64,000 nucleotides of DNA from Metapseudomonas sp043392685 (GTDB taxonomy: Bacteria; Pseudomonadota; Gammaproteobacteria; Pseudomonadales; Pseudomonadaceae): the NCBI GenBank assembly GCA_043392685.1, contig JBHZGM010000020.1. One strand, 5' to 3'. Below, in pieces: positions 8,579-17,050 of this stretch (position 1 is the stretch's first letter; each line of letters begins with the position of its first letter). Both the position numbers and the translations under genes were made by a program. The notes under the pieces were generated by a model that saw only the letters and a list, made by a program, of their open reading frames with translations, searched no databases and was not told the DNA's origin.

Positions 8579-8635
8579 TGCAGGAGCGAGCTTGCTTACG
8601 AAGCACAAGGCTTCGCGAACAGAGCTCGCCCCTGC
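8579..8635. repeat. REP-type inverted repeat between tktA and epd
   Basis: Two 25-base arms, 8579-8603 and 8611-8635, are near reverse complements (core GGAGCGAGCTTGCT against AGAGCTCGCCCCTGC). This is the common Pseudomonas intergenic repeat of the type GTAGGAGCGAGCTTGCTCGCGAA. It lies only 8 bases past the tktA stop and may stabilise or attenuate the tktA-epd transcript. Confidence 0.8.
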
Positions 8636-8642
8636 GAACGGG

Positions 8643-10643
8643 TCAGACGTCCAGCAGTTCTTCGGCGGTGGCGACGATGTTGTCGACGGTGAAGCCGAAG
8701 TGCTCGAACAGCGCGGCGGCCGGGGCGGACTCACCGAAGCTGGTCATGCCGATCACGCGGCCTTCCAGGCCGACGTACTTGTACCAGAAGTCGGTATGGG
8801 CAGCCTCGATGGCGATGCGCGCGCCAACCTGAACCGGCAGCACGGCCTGCTTGTAGGCGGCGTCTTGCTGGTCGAACTGGCTGGTGGACGGCATCGACAC
8901 CACGCGAACCTTGCGGCCGGCGGCGGTCAGCACGTCATAGGCCTGGACGGCCAGGCCCACTTCGGAGCCGGTGGCGATCAGGATCAGCTCGGGCTCCCCA
9001 ATGCTGTCCTTCAGCACGTAACCGCCACGGGCGATGTTCGCCACCTGGGCGGCGTCGCGCGGCTGGTGGGGCAGGTTCTGGCGGGAGAAGATCAGCGCGC
9101 TCGGGCCGTCGTTGCGCTCGATGGCGGATTTCCAGGCCACGGCGGATTCCACCGCGTCAGCCGGACGCCAGGTGTTCAGGTTCGGGGTGCAGCGCAGGCT
9201 GGCCAGCTGCTCGACCGGCTGGTGGGTCGGGCCGTCTTCACCCAGGCCGATGGAGTCGTGGGTGTAGACGAAGAGCACGCGCTGCTTCATCAGGGCGGCC
9301 ATGCGCACGGCGTTGCAGGCGTATTCCATGAACACCAGGAAGGTGGCGCCGTAGGGAATGAAGCCGCCATGCAGGGCGATGCCGTTCATGATGGCGCTCA
9401 TGCCGAACTCGCGAACGCCGTAGTAGAGGTAGTTGCCGGAAGCATCCTCTGCGGACACGCCCTTGCAGCCCTTCCACAGGGTCAGGTTGGAGCCGGCCAG
9501 GTCGGCCGAGCCGCCGAGGAACTCCGGCAGCAGCGGGCCGAAGGCGTTCAGGGCGTTCTGGCTGGCCTTGCGGCTGGCGATGGTTTCGCCCTTGGCGGCG
9601 ACTTCAGCGATGTAGGCATCGGCCTTGGCGGAGAAGTCGGCCGGCAGCTGGCCCTTGATGCGGCGCTGGAACTCGGCGGCCAGTTCCGGATAGGCGGCGG
9701 CGTAGGCGGCGAAGCGCTCGTTCCACTCGGCCTCGCGGGCGGCGCCGGCAGCCTTGGCATCCCACTCGGCGTAGATCTCGGCCGGAACTTCGAAGGGCGC
9801 ATGGTTCCAGCCCAGGGCAGCGCGGGTCAGGGCGATCTCGTCATTGCCCAGGGGCGCGCCGTGGCACTCTTCCTTGCCCTGCTTGTTCGGCGAACCGAAG
9901 CCGATCACGGTCTTGCAGCAGATCAGGGTCGGACGGTCGCTGGACTTGCGCGCGGTCTCGATGGCGGTCTTGATCTCTTCGGCGTCATGGCCGTCGACAT
10001 TGCGGATCACCTGCCAGCCATAGGCCTCGAAGCGCTTCGGCGTGTCGTCGGTGAACCAGCCGTGGACTTCGCCGTCGATGGAAATGCCGTTGTCGTCGTA
10101 GAAGGCGATCAGCTTGTTCAGGCCCAGGGTGCCGGCCAGGGCGCAGACTTCATGGGAAATGCCTTCCATCATGCAGCCATCGCCGAGGAACACGTAGGTG
10201 TTGTGGTCGACGATGGTGTGGCCTTCACGGTTGAACTGGGCGGCCAGGGTCTTTTCGGCGATGGCGAAGCCAACGGCGTTGGCGATGCCCTGGCCCAGCG
10301 GACCGGTGGTGGTCTCGACGCCGGCGGTGTAGCCATATTCCGGGTGGCCCGGGGTGCGGCTGCCGAGCTGGCGGAAGTTCTTCAGGTCTTCGATGCCGAG
10401 GTCATAGCCGGTGAGGTGCAGCAGCGAGTAGTTCAGCATCGAGCCGTGGCCGTTGGACAGCACGAAGCGGTCACGGTTGGGCCATTTGGGGTTGTTCGGG
10501 TTGTGCTGCAGGTAATCCCGCCAGAGCACTTCGGCGATATCGGCCATTCCCATGGGGGCGCCGGGGTGGCCGCTGTTGGCTTTCTGCACCGCATCCATGC
10601 TCAGGGCACGAATGGCATTGGCACGCTCACGACGGCTGGGCAT
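8643..10643 (-). CDS. tktA: Transketolase
   Basis: 666 residues. It is a thiamine-diphosphate enzyme that moves two-carbon units between sugar phosphates in the pentose phosphate pathway. Visible motifs: KANSGHPGAPMGMADIAEVL near the N-terminus, the thiamine-diphosphate motif GDGCMMEGISHE with the following N (YDDNGISIDG), and the central pyrimidine domain with FVYTHDSIGLGEDGPTHQP. The length is typical. AGGAGATAAGCG precedes the start. It is first in the tktA-epd-pgk run. Confidence 0.98.
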   Translation of the reverse strand: MPSRRERANAIRALSMDAVQKANSGHPGAPMGMADIAEVLWRDYLQHNPNNPKWPNRDRFVLSNGHGSMLNYSLLHLTGYDLGIEDLKNFRQLGSRTPGHPEYGYTAGVETTTGPLGQGIANAVGFAIAEKTLAAQFNREGHTIVDHNTYVFLGDGCMMEGISHEVCALAGTLGLNKLIAFYDDNGISIDGEVHGWFTDDTPKRFEAYGWQVIRNVDGHDAEEIKTAIETARKSSDRPTLICCKTVIGFGSPNKQGKEECHGAPLGNDEIALTRAALGWNHAPFEVPAEIYAEWDAKAAGAAREAEWNERFAAYAAAYPELAAEFQRRIKGQLPADFSAKADAYIAEVAAKGETIASRKASQNALNAFGPLLPEFLGGSADLAGSNLTLWKGCKGVSAEDASGNYLYYGVREFGMSAIMNGIALHGGFIPYGATFLVFMEYACNAVRMAALMKQRVLFVYTHDSIGLGEDGPTHQPVEQLASLRCTPNLNTWRPADAVESAVAWKSAIERNDGPSALIFSRQNLPHQPRDAAQVANIARGGYVLKDSIGEPELILIATGSEVGLAVQAYDVLTAAGRKVRVVSMPSTSQFDQQDAAYKQAVLPVQVGARIAIEAAHTDFWYKYVGLEGRVIGMTSFGESAPAAALFEHFGFTVDNIVATAEELLDV

Positions 10644-10748
10644 CGCTTATCTCCTGCAGGTCTGAATAGACGGCTAATCGAAAAAAGGCCGCTATTTTCG
10701 CCCAGCCGGCAGGTCGCGGGCAATCACAGATGGTCGCAGTTTCACCGC

Positions 10749-11882
10749 TCAGGTGCGGGAAAGCCTTGCGGCAGCCGCAAGACAGGGCGCCTGGAACAGT
10801 TCACCATGCCAGAGTCCGGCCAGCGTGCGGGCCATCACCTGCAGCCAGATCAGCGCCAGCCCGAGGGCCAGGGCCACCCCCACGGGAGCGAAAACGGCGA
10901 TGCCGGTGCGCTGCTGCAGCTCGAAGGTGGCCAGGGTGAAGACCGCCAGCGGGAAGGTGAAGCCCCACCAGCCGAGGTTGAAGCGCATGTCCTGGCGCAG
11001 ATGGCTGCGGGTGCACAGCAGCGCCATCACCAGCCACCAGAACGCCGCGCCCCAGAGCAGCAGGCTGCCGATCAGGCCGACATCGCGGGCCAGCTCCGCC
11101 ACACCGGCCAGGGCCGTACCGGCGAAGGCCGCGGGCATCGCCTTGCCCAGGCTCAGCAGGCCCAGGCAACCGGTGGCCAGCGGGCCGACCGGCAACCAGC
11201 TGGTGGCGGCGAACTCGCTGCCCGGCAGCTTGTGCAGGGCCAGGCGCAGCAGCACCAGGGTGATCAGGGAGAACGCCAGGCTCAGGGACACGCCCCAGAG
11301 CAGATAGCCCGTCACCAGCATCAGCCGCGCGGCTTGCGGTTCCAGGTGCGGCGCCAGCACGCCGGCCGCGGCCGCTGCCACCTCGGGTGCGACGATGGGC
11401 AGCAGCCAGACCGCGGTGAGCTTTTCCAGTGCGTGATCCTGGCGGGTGAACATCAGATAGGGCACCAGCAGGGCCACGCCCAGCGCCAGCGCCACGTCCA
11501 GCCACCAGAGCCCATGGGCCAGGGCGAGCATGCCTTCGCCCCAGTGCGGCACGCCGAACAGCACCAGGCCGTTGATCAGGGTGGCCAGCCCCATGGGAAT
11601 GGCGCCGAGGAACATCGACTGCACCGGGTGCAGCAGCATCGGCCGCAGGGTGTCGCGGAACATCAGGATGCGCGCGATGAACAGCAGGGCGAAACCGGCG
11701 AAGAGGACGGCATTGAACAGCCAGAAGACTTCGCCCAGGCGCCGCTCCAGCGCCCCGCCCCAGGGCAGCGCCGCGATCACCAGTGCCAGCGCGCCGGTGC
11801 CCATGGTCACGGCGAACCAGTTGGGTGTGAACTGGCGGACGAAGGCGAGGGGTTCGGCAAGGCGGGTAAAGGGGCGAGGCAT
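10749..11882 (-). CDS. TDT-family (TehA/SLAC1/Ssu1-like) membrane transporter
   Basis: 377 residues from the ATG at 11882 (MPRPFTRLAEPL); frames reaching further upstream cross the promoter region. About ten hydrophobic helices begin at FAVTMGTGALALVIAALPWG, and the glycine-rich start of the tellurite-resistance/dicarboxylate transporter family is present. Members export sulfite (Ssu1), conduct anions (SLAC1) or move C4-dicarboxylates (Mae1). The substrate here is not determinable. A divergent LysR gene with an LTTR box in the gap suggests substrate-linked control. Confidence 0.85.
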   Translation of the reverse strand: MPRPFTRLAEPLAFVRQFTPNWFAVTMGTGALALVIAALPWGGALERRLGEVFWLFNAVLFAGFALLFIARILMFRDTLRPMLLHPVQSMFLGAIPMGLATLINGLVLFGVPHWGEGMLALAHGLWWLDVALALGVALLVPYLMFTRQDHALEKLTAVWLLPIVAPEVAAAAAGVLAPHLEPQAARLMLVTGYLLWGVSLSLAFSLITLVLLRLALHKLPGSEFAATSWLPVGPLATGCLGLLSLGKAMPAAFAGTALAGVAELARDVGLIGSLLLWGAAFWWLVMALLCTRSHLRQDMRFNLGWWGFTFPLAVFTLATFELQQRTGIAVFAPVGVALALGLALIWLQVMARTLAGLWHGELFQAPCLAAAARLSRT

Positions 11883-11948
11883 ATCGAAGGCTCCGGTCGG
11901 GTGGTCCCGTGACGGGAAGAACGGAGCCAGCCTAGGCAAGGCTGTGCT

Positions 11949-11965
11949 ATATGAAAAATACATAT
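11949..11965. promoter_or_regulatory. Candidate LysR-type operator (T-N11-A palindrome)
   Basis: ATATG-N7-CATAT is a perfect interrupted palindrome containing the LysR-family T-N11-A core (T 11950, A 11962). It lies between the divergent TDT transporter gene and the LysR gene, 27 bases ahead of the LysR start. Binding is inferred from position and symmetry. Confidence 0.6.
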
Positions 11966-11992
11966 TCAGCATCATTGGCATGCCTTACGTTT

Positions 11993-12874
11993 ATGAATCT
12001 GCATCACCTCAAGGTCTTTCTCGCCGTCGCCGAGAGCGGCAGCATCAGCAACGGCGCCGCCCGCCTGTTCATCAGCCAGCCGGCCGTCACCCGGGAAATC
12101 CGCGACCTGGAAGCCAGCATCGGCCTGCCCTTGTTCAACCGCCAGCCACGCGGGGTCAGCCTGACCGAGGGCGGCGAACGCCTGCTGCAGTACGCCCAGC
12201 GCATCTTCGCCCTGGAGGCCGCCGCCGAACGCGACCTGCGCGGCTTCGCCAGCCTGGAGGACGGCGAACTGCGCCTCGGCGCCAGCGCAACCCTGGGCAG
12301 CTACCTGCTGCCGGAACTGATCGAGCGCTTCCACCAGCTGCATCCCGCCATGACGTTGGACCTGGCTGTCAGCAACACCCGCGGGGTGGCCGCGCAACTG
12401 GAGGACGGGCGCATCAGCCTGGGCTTCGTCGAAGGCGCCTTCGATAACCAGGCCTTCGCCAGCCTCCTGCTGGACCGCGACCGACTGCTGCCGGTGGTCG
12501 GCCCCGGGCACCCGCTGACCGGGCGCGGAGAACTCGGTGCCCGCGACCTCGCAGGGCAGGACCACTACCTGCGCGAACAGGGTTCGGCCACCCGCGCCAG
12601 CGTCGAGCAGGCCTATCGCGAACGGGGCATCGAGTTGCGCGTACGTATGTCCATCGGCAGCACCGAAGCACTCAAGCGCCTGGTTCAGGATGGCCGCGGC
12701 ATCGCCTGGCTGTCGCCGCACATGGTCCGCGAGGAACTGGCCAGCGGGCGCCTGGCGAGCCTGGAGGTGCGCGATCTGACCATCGAACGCGAGTTCCACG
12801 CCCTCTGGCGTCCCGGCCAGAGCCTGAGCCCGGCGCCGGCCGCCTTCCTCGAACTGGCGCGAAAACCCGGCTGA
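11993..12874 (+). CDS. LysR-family transcriptional regulator
   Basis: 293 residues from the ATG at 11993 (MNLHHLKVFLAVAESGSIS). An earlier in-frame ATG at 11951 lies inside the operator palindrome and adds residues not usual for the family. The N-terminal LysR helix-turn-helix is at residues 1-60 (ARLFISQPAVTREIRDLEAS), followed by a two-lobed co-inducer domain. It is divergently transcribed from the TDT transporter, which is its most likely target. The effector is unknown. Sulfite or an organic acid are possibilities by analogy only. Confidence 0.9.
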   Translation: MNLHHLKVFLAVAESGSISNGAARLFISQPAVTREIRDLEASIGLPLFNRQPRGVSLTEGGERLLQYAQRIFALEAAAERDLRGFASLEDGELRLGASATLGSYLLPELIERFHQLHPAMTLDLAVSNTRGVAAQLEDGRISLGFVEGAFDNQAFASLLLDRDRLLPVVGPGHPLTGRGELGARDLAGQDHYLREQGSATRASVEQAYRERGIELRVRMSIGSTEALKRLVQDGRGIAWLSPHMVREELASGRLASLEVRDLTIEREFHALWRPGQSLSPAPAAFLELARKPG

Positions 12875-12885
12875 CCGTCGATCAC

Positions 12886-12911
12886 CCAATATCAAAACTT
12901 TTTGATATTGG
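12886..12911. promoter_or_regulatory. 26-bp perfect palindrome, candidate ArsR/SahR operator
   Basis: Two perfect 12-base arms (CCAATATCAAAA at 12886-12897 and its complement at 12900-12911) are separated by 2 bases. It ends 2 bases before a good -35 element (TTGCAG, 12914). It directly precedes the ArsR-family regulator gene, so autoregulation of the regulator-metK unit is the natural reading. Confidence 0.7.
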
Positions 12912-12913
12912 CA

Positions 12914-12942
12914 TTGCAGCACCGGAAAGCGGGGGCTAAACT
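12914..12942 (+). promoter_or_regulatory. Sigma-70 promoter of the sahR-like/metK unit
   Basis: TTGCAG at 12914-12919, a 17-base spacer, and TAAACT at 12937-12942. The expected transcript start is near 12949, only about 3 bases before the ATG at 12952, and no Shine-Dalgarno sequence is present. Confidence 0.6.
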
Positions 12943-12951
12943 GCGCGCCCT

Positions 12952-13953
12952 ATGAGCCTGCGCGTACCCCAGATCCGTCATGACGACAGCGACGAGCTGG
13001 CCGCCCTGTGCAAGGCTGGCGGCGACCCGCTGCGTCTGAACGTGCTGCGGGTGCTGGCCAACGATTCCTTCGGCGTGCTGGAACTGGCGCAGATCTTCGC
13101 CACCGGCCAGTCGGGCATGAGTCACCACCTCAAGGTGCTGGCCCAGGCGAACCTGGTGGCCACCCGCCGCGAAGGCAACGCGATCTTCTACCGCCGCGCC
13201 CTGGCGCAGAACGAGCGGGTCGGCGGCATGCTGCACGCGGCCCTGCTGGCCGAGGTGGACGAACTGGAACTGCCGGCCGAGATCGCCGGGCGCATCGCCG
13301 AGGTGCACGCCCAGCGTGAAGCGATCAGCCGCGACTTCTTCGCCCGTGCGGCGGAAAAATTCCAGGCCCAGCAGGACCTGATCGCAGGACTGCCGCAATA
13401 CCGCGACAGTGTGCTGGCATTGCTTGATGCGCTGGGTTTCGAACCCGGCGCCACCGCGCTGGAAGTCGGCCCCGGCGACGGTGGATTCCTGCCGGACCTG
13501 GCACGGCGCTTCAGCCGGGTCACGGCGCTGGACAACAGCCCGGCGATGCTGGAGCTGGCACGGATGCGCTGTAACGAAGAGGGTCTCGGCAATGTCGAAT
13601 TGCGACTGACCGATGCCCTGAATGACGAGCAGGCCGCCGCCGACTGCGTGGTGCTGAACATGGTCCTGCACCATTTCGCGGCGCCGGCCGATGCGATGAA
13701 ACAATTGGCCCAGCGGGTGCAGCCAGGCGGCGCGCTGCTGGTGACCGAGTTGTGCAGCCACAACCAGAGTTGGGCCAGGGAGGCCTGCGGCGATCTATGG
13801 TTGGGCTTCGAACAGGACGACCTGGCCCGTTGGGCCAATGCCGCGGGGCTCACGCCCGGCGAGAGCCTCTACATTGGCTTGCGAAACGGCTTTCAGATTC
13901 AGGTAAGGCACTTCGCCAAACCGGATTCACGAAGCGAACTCACCCACCGGTAA
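12952..13953 (+). CDS. ArsR-family regulator fused to SAM-dependent methyltransferase domain (SahR-like)
   Basis: 333 residues. The N-terminal ArsR winged helix (residues 10-85) includes DPLRLNVLRVLAND and the recognition helix TGQSGMSHHLKVLAQ. From about residue 145 there is a class I methyltransferase domain with the SAM motif ALEVGPGDGGFLPDL. It resembles the SahR family, which senses S-adenosylhomocysteine and represses SAM-cycle genes. The gene lies 19 bases upstream of metK on the same strand and has a 26-bp palindrome at its promoter, which fits that role. It is probably the orthologue of PA0547. The methyltransferase fold is more likely a ligand sensor than an enzyme. No ribosome site is visible, so the message may be leaderless. 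Confidence 0.85.
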   Translation: MSLRVPQIRHDDSDELAALCKAGGDPLRLNVLRVLANDSFGVLELAQIFATGQSGMSHHLKVLAQANLVATRREGNAIFYRRALAQNERVGGMLHAALLAEVDELELPAEIAGRIAEVHAQREAISRDFFARAAEKFQAQQDLIAGLPQYRDSVLALLDALGFEPGATALEVGPGDGGFLPDLARRFSRVTALDNSPAMLELARMRCNEEGLGNVELRLTDALNDEQAAADCVVLNMVLHHFAAPADAMKQLAQRVQPGGALLVTELCSHNQSWAREACGDLWLGFEQDDLARWANAAGLTPGESLYIGLRNGFQIQVRHFAKPDSRSELTHR

Positions 13954-13972
13954 CGAATAGGAAAACCGATAG

Positions 13973-15163
13973 ATGAGCGAATACTCCCTGTTTACCTCCG
14001 AATCCGTGTCCGAAGGCCATCCGGACAAGATCGCCGACCAGATTTCCGATGCCGTCCTCGACGCCATCATCGCCCAGGACAAGCACGCCCGCGTTGCCTG
14101 CGAAACCCTGGTCAAGACCGGCGTTGCGATCATCGCCGGTGAAGTCACCACCTCCGCCTGGGTCGACCTGGAAGAGCTGGTGCGCAAGGTCATCATCGAC
14201 ATCGGCTACGACAGCTCCGACGTCGGCTTCGACGGCGCCACCTGCGGCATCCTGAACATCATTGGCAAGCAGTCCCCGGACATCAACCAGGGCGTCGACC
14301 GCGCCAAGCCGGAAGACCAGGGCGCCGGTGACCAGGGCCTGATGTTCGGCTACGCCAGCAACGAAACCGACGTGCTGATGCCGGCCCCGATCTGCTTCTC
14401 CCACCGTCTGGTGGAGCGCCAGGCCGAAGCCCGCAAGTCCGGCCTGCTGCCGTGGCTGCGTCCGGACGCGAAGAGCCAGGTCACCTGCCGCTACGAGAAC
14501 GGCAAGGTGGTCGGCATCGACGCCATCGTGCTGTCCACCCAGCACAACCCGGACGTGAAGTACTCCGACCTGCGCGAAGGCGTGATGGAGCTGATCGTCA
14601 AGCACGTGCTGCCGGCCGAACTGCTGCACAAGGACACCCAGTTCCACATCAACCCGACCGGCAACTTCGTGATCGGCGGCCCGGTGGGCGACTGCGGCCT
14701 GACCGGCCGCAAGATCATCGTCGACTCCTACGGCGGCATGGCCCGTCACGGTGGTGGCGCCTTCTCCGGCAAGGACCCGTCCAAGGTTGACCGTTCCGCT
14801 GCCTACGCCGGCCGCTACGTCGCCAAGAACATCGTTGCCGCCGGCCTGGCCGAGCGCTGCGAGATCCAAGTGTCCTACGCCATCGGCGTGGCCCTGCCGA
14901 CCTCCATCTCGATCAACACCTTCGGCACCGGCAAGATCAGCGACGAGAAGATCGTCCAGCTGGTCCGCGAGCACTTCGACCTGCGTCCGTACGCGATCAC
15001 CACCATGCTCGACCTGCTGCACCCGATGTACCAGCCGACCGCGGCCTACGGCCACTTCGGCCGCAATCCCTTTGAAATGACCTACGGTGACGACACCTTC
15101 ACCGCATTCACCTGGGAAAGGACCGACAAGGCCGAAGCCCTGCGCATTGCCGCCGGCCTCTAA
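13973..15163 (+). CDS. metK: S-adenosylmethionine synthase
   Basis: 396 residues. It makes SAM from methionine and ATP. Family blocks are plain: FTSESVSEGHPDKIADQISD at the N-terminus, the hexapeptide-type GAGDQG, FVIGGPVGDCGLTGRKIIVD, and the phosphate-binding glycine loop in GGGAFSGKDPSKVDRSAAY. AGGAAAAC precedes the start at short spacing. It is co-transcribed with the SahR-like regulator and ends with its own terminator. Confidence 0.98.
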   Translation: MSEYSLFTSESVSEGHPDKIADQISDAVLDAIIAQDKHARVACETLVKTGVAIIAGEVTTSAWVDLEELVRKVIIDIGYDSSDVGFDGATCGILNIIGKQSPDINQGVDRAKPEDQGAGDQGLMFGYASNETDVLMPAPICFSHRLVERQAEARKSGLLPWLRPDAKSQVTCRYENGKVVGIDAIVLSTQHNPDVKYSDLREGVMELIVKHVLPAELLHKDTQFHINPTGNFVIGGPVGDCGLTGRKIIVDSYGGMARHGGGAFSGKDPSKVDRSAAYAGRYVAKNIVAAGLAERCEIQVSYAIGVALPTSISINTFGTGKISDEKIVQLVREHFDLRPYAITTMLDLLHPMYQPTAAYGHFGRNPFEMTYGDDTFTAFTWERTDKAEALRIAAGL

Positions 15164-15181
15164 GCCTCGACCGTTCAGCAG

Positions 15182-15212
15182 GAAGCCCCGCCACGTGCGG
15201 GGCTTCTTGCTT
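15182..15212 (+). terminator. Rho-independent terminator of metK
   Basis: Perfect 10-bp stem GAAGCCCCGC (15182-15191) with 15197-15206, loop CACGT, then TTGCTTCT. Confidence 0.9.
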
Positions 15213-15385
15213 CTGGGGGCGATGCCCGGCAGGGTTTCGTACCTCTACCCAACCTGCAGAGATACGAAGCCTTCCTCGGCGATCCCTCCACACTTGTCGC
15301 GGCCTGGACCCACAGGGGATTCAGCGCCCGCCGATGCGCCCGCTTCCTAGACTGGCCGCCTCCCCCACGAGCACGGAGGCTCGCC

Positions 15386-17050
15386 ATGAAAACCTGGATG
15401 TCCCTGCCCTTCCTCCTGCCCTGCCTCGCGCTGGCAAATGCCTGTCCGGACTGGCCGGCCGCCCGCGCCAGCGCCGAACTCTCGGCCCTCGACCAGCGCA
15501 TCGCCGTTTGGGACCGCGCCTACCACCGCGAAGGCCGCTCGATGGTGGACGACGAACTCTACGACCAGGCCCGCGCCCGTCTTGCGCGCCTGAACCAGTG
15601 CTTCCCCACTGTCGCATTGCCGCTTCGCGATCCTCTGGCCGCCAGTGACGGCAAGGTCCGTCACCCGGTCCCCCAGACCGGCCTGGACAAGCTGCGGGAC
15701 CTCGACGACCTGCGCCGCTGGCTGGGTCAGCGCCGCGACCTCTGGGTCCAGCCCAAGGTAGATGGCGTGGCCGTCACCCTGGTTTACCGCCAGGACCGGC
15801 TGGTGCAGGCCATCAGCCGCGGCGACGGCAGCCACGGCCAGGACTGGACCGCCCAGGCCCGGCGCATCCCGGCGATTCCCACGCACCGGCCCGGCATCGG
15901 CGACGGCGTGCTGCAAGGCGAGCTCTACTGGCGACTGGACGGCCACGTACAGGCCGAACGGGGCGGCCAGGGTGCACGCGGCAAAGTGGCCGGGCTGCTC
16001 AATCGGCGCACGCTGGCCGAGCAGGATGCCGCCGGCATCGGCCTCTTCGTCTGGGACTGGCCGGACGGCCCGGCACAGATGCAAGAGCGCCTGCACGGCC
16101 TGCAGGCCATGGGCTTTGCCGACGCCAGCGCACTCACCCAGCCCGTCGCCGGCGCAGACGACATCGCCACCTGGCGCGAACGCTGGTACCGCTCGCCGCT
16201 GCCGTTCGCCAGCGACGGCATCGTGATTCGCCAGGGCGCGCGGCCTGCGGCCCGGCAGTGGAAGCCGCAACCACCGAACTGGGCCGTGGCGTGGAAGTAC
16301 CCGTTCGGCAAAGCCCTGGCGGAGGTGCGCTCGGTAGAGTTCAAGGTGGGACGCACCGGCCGCGTCACGCCCCTGCTCAAGCTGAAACCGGTCGAACTCG
16401 ATGGCCGACGCATCCAGCGCGTCGGCCTCGGCTCCCTGAAACGCTGGAGGGAACTGGATATCCGTCCCGGCGATCAGGTCGCCATCGCCCTGGCCGGACT
16501 GACCATTCCGCAGCTGGATTCCGTGGTACTGCGTGCCACCTCGCGCCCGCCGGTGGAAGCGCCGGAGCCCGGCCGCTATCACGCCCTCAGCTGCTTTCGT
16601 GCGGAGCCCGGCTGCCGCGAGCAGTTCCTCTCGCGCCTTGAGTGGCTGGGCGGTCCCAAGGGCCTAGGCCTGAACGGGCTGGGGCGCGGAACCTGGGCGC
16701 GCCTGGAGCTGGATGGACTGTTGGACTGGCTTGATCTGGATGTCGCTGCACTGGAGTCCAGGCCGGGCATCGGCACGACTCGCGCGGCTTCGCTGGCACA
16801 GGTTTTCCAGGAGGCCCGGAGTCGGCCTTTCGGGCAATGGCTGAGGGCCCTGGGATTACCGCCGTCCACGAAACCGGAAGGGGACTGGACAACGCTGGCG
16901 GGCAGGACGCCAGCGCAATGGCAGCGGCAGGCGGGAATCGGGCCGGGCAAGGCGCGGCAACTGGCGGAGTTCTTCCAGCATCCCGAGGTACGAATGCTGG
17001 CCGAACAGCTTGAAGCGGCCGGGGTGGACGGATTTTCCGCGCTTCAGTAG
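15386..17050 (+). CDS. ligB: NAD-dependent DNA ligase LigB
   Basis: 554 residues, shorter than LigA (about 670-800). It has an adenylation domain with the catalytic lysine in VQPKVDGVAVTL (K124), an OB fold (KVGRTGRVTPLLKLKPVEL), and a helix-hairpin-helix region (ESRPGIGTTRAASLAQVF), but no BRCT domain. GGAGG precedes the ATG. The first 19 residues (MKTWMSLPFLLPCLALANA) look like a cleavable signal peptide ahead of a cysteine at 20, with another cysteine at 72. A similar N-terminus is, as I recall, found in E. coli LigB. LigB seals nicks weakly in vitro, and its biological role is unclear. It converges with the next gene, overlapping its end by 7 bases. Confidence 0.93.
   Translation: MKTWMSLPFLLPCLALANACPDWPAARASAELSALDQRIAVWDRAYHREGRSMVDDELYDQARARLARLNQCFPTVALPLRDPLAASDGKVRHPVPQTGLDKLRDLDDLRRWLGQRRDLWVQPKVDGVAVTLVYRQDRLVQAISRGDGSHGQDWTAQARRIPAIPTHRPGIGDGVLQGELYWRLDGHVQAERGGQGARGKVAGLLNRRTLAEQDAAGIGLFVWDWPDGPAQMQERLHGLQAMGFADASALTQPVAGADDIATWRERWYRSPLPFASDGIVIRQGARPAARQWKPQPPNWAVAWKYPFGKALAEVRSVEFKVGRTGRVTPLLKLKPVELDGRRIQRVGLGSLKRWRELDIRPGDQVAIALAGLTIPQLDSVVLRATSRPPVEAPEPGRYHALSCFRAEPGCREQFLSRLEWLGGPKGLGLNGLGRGTWARLELDGLLDWLDLDVAALESRPGIGTTRAASLAQVFQEARSRPFGQWLRALGLPPSTKPEGDWTTLAGRTPAQWQRQAGIGPGKARQLAEFFQHPEVRMLAEQLEAAGVDGFSALQ

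Noticed and set aside
7242..11912. A 1556-codon open frame on the plus strand
   Set aside because: It lies antisense to pgk, epd, tktA and the TDT gene, all certain. In high-GC coding DNA the frame opposite such genes often lacks stops. No recognisable domain.
12004..12922. Long open frame antisense to the LysR gene
   Set aside because: Shadow frame: the plus strand encodes a complete LysR protein with a proper helix-turn-helix.
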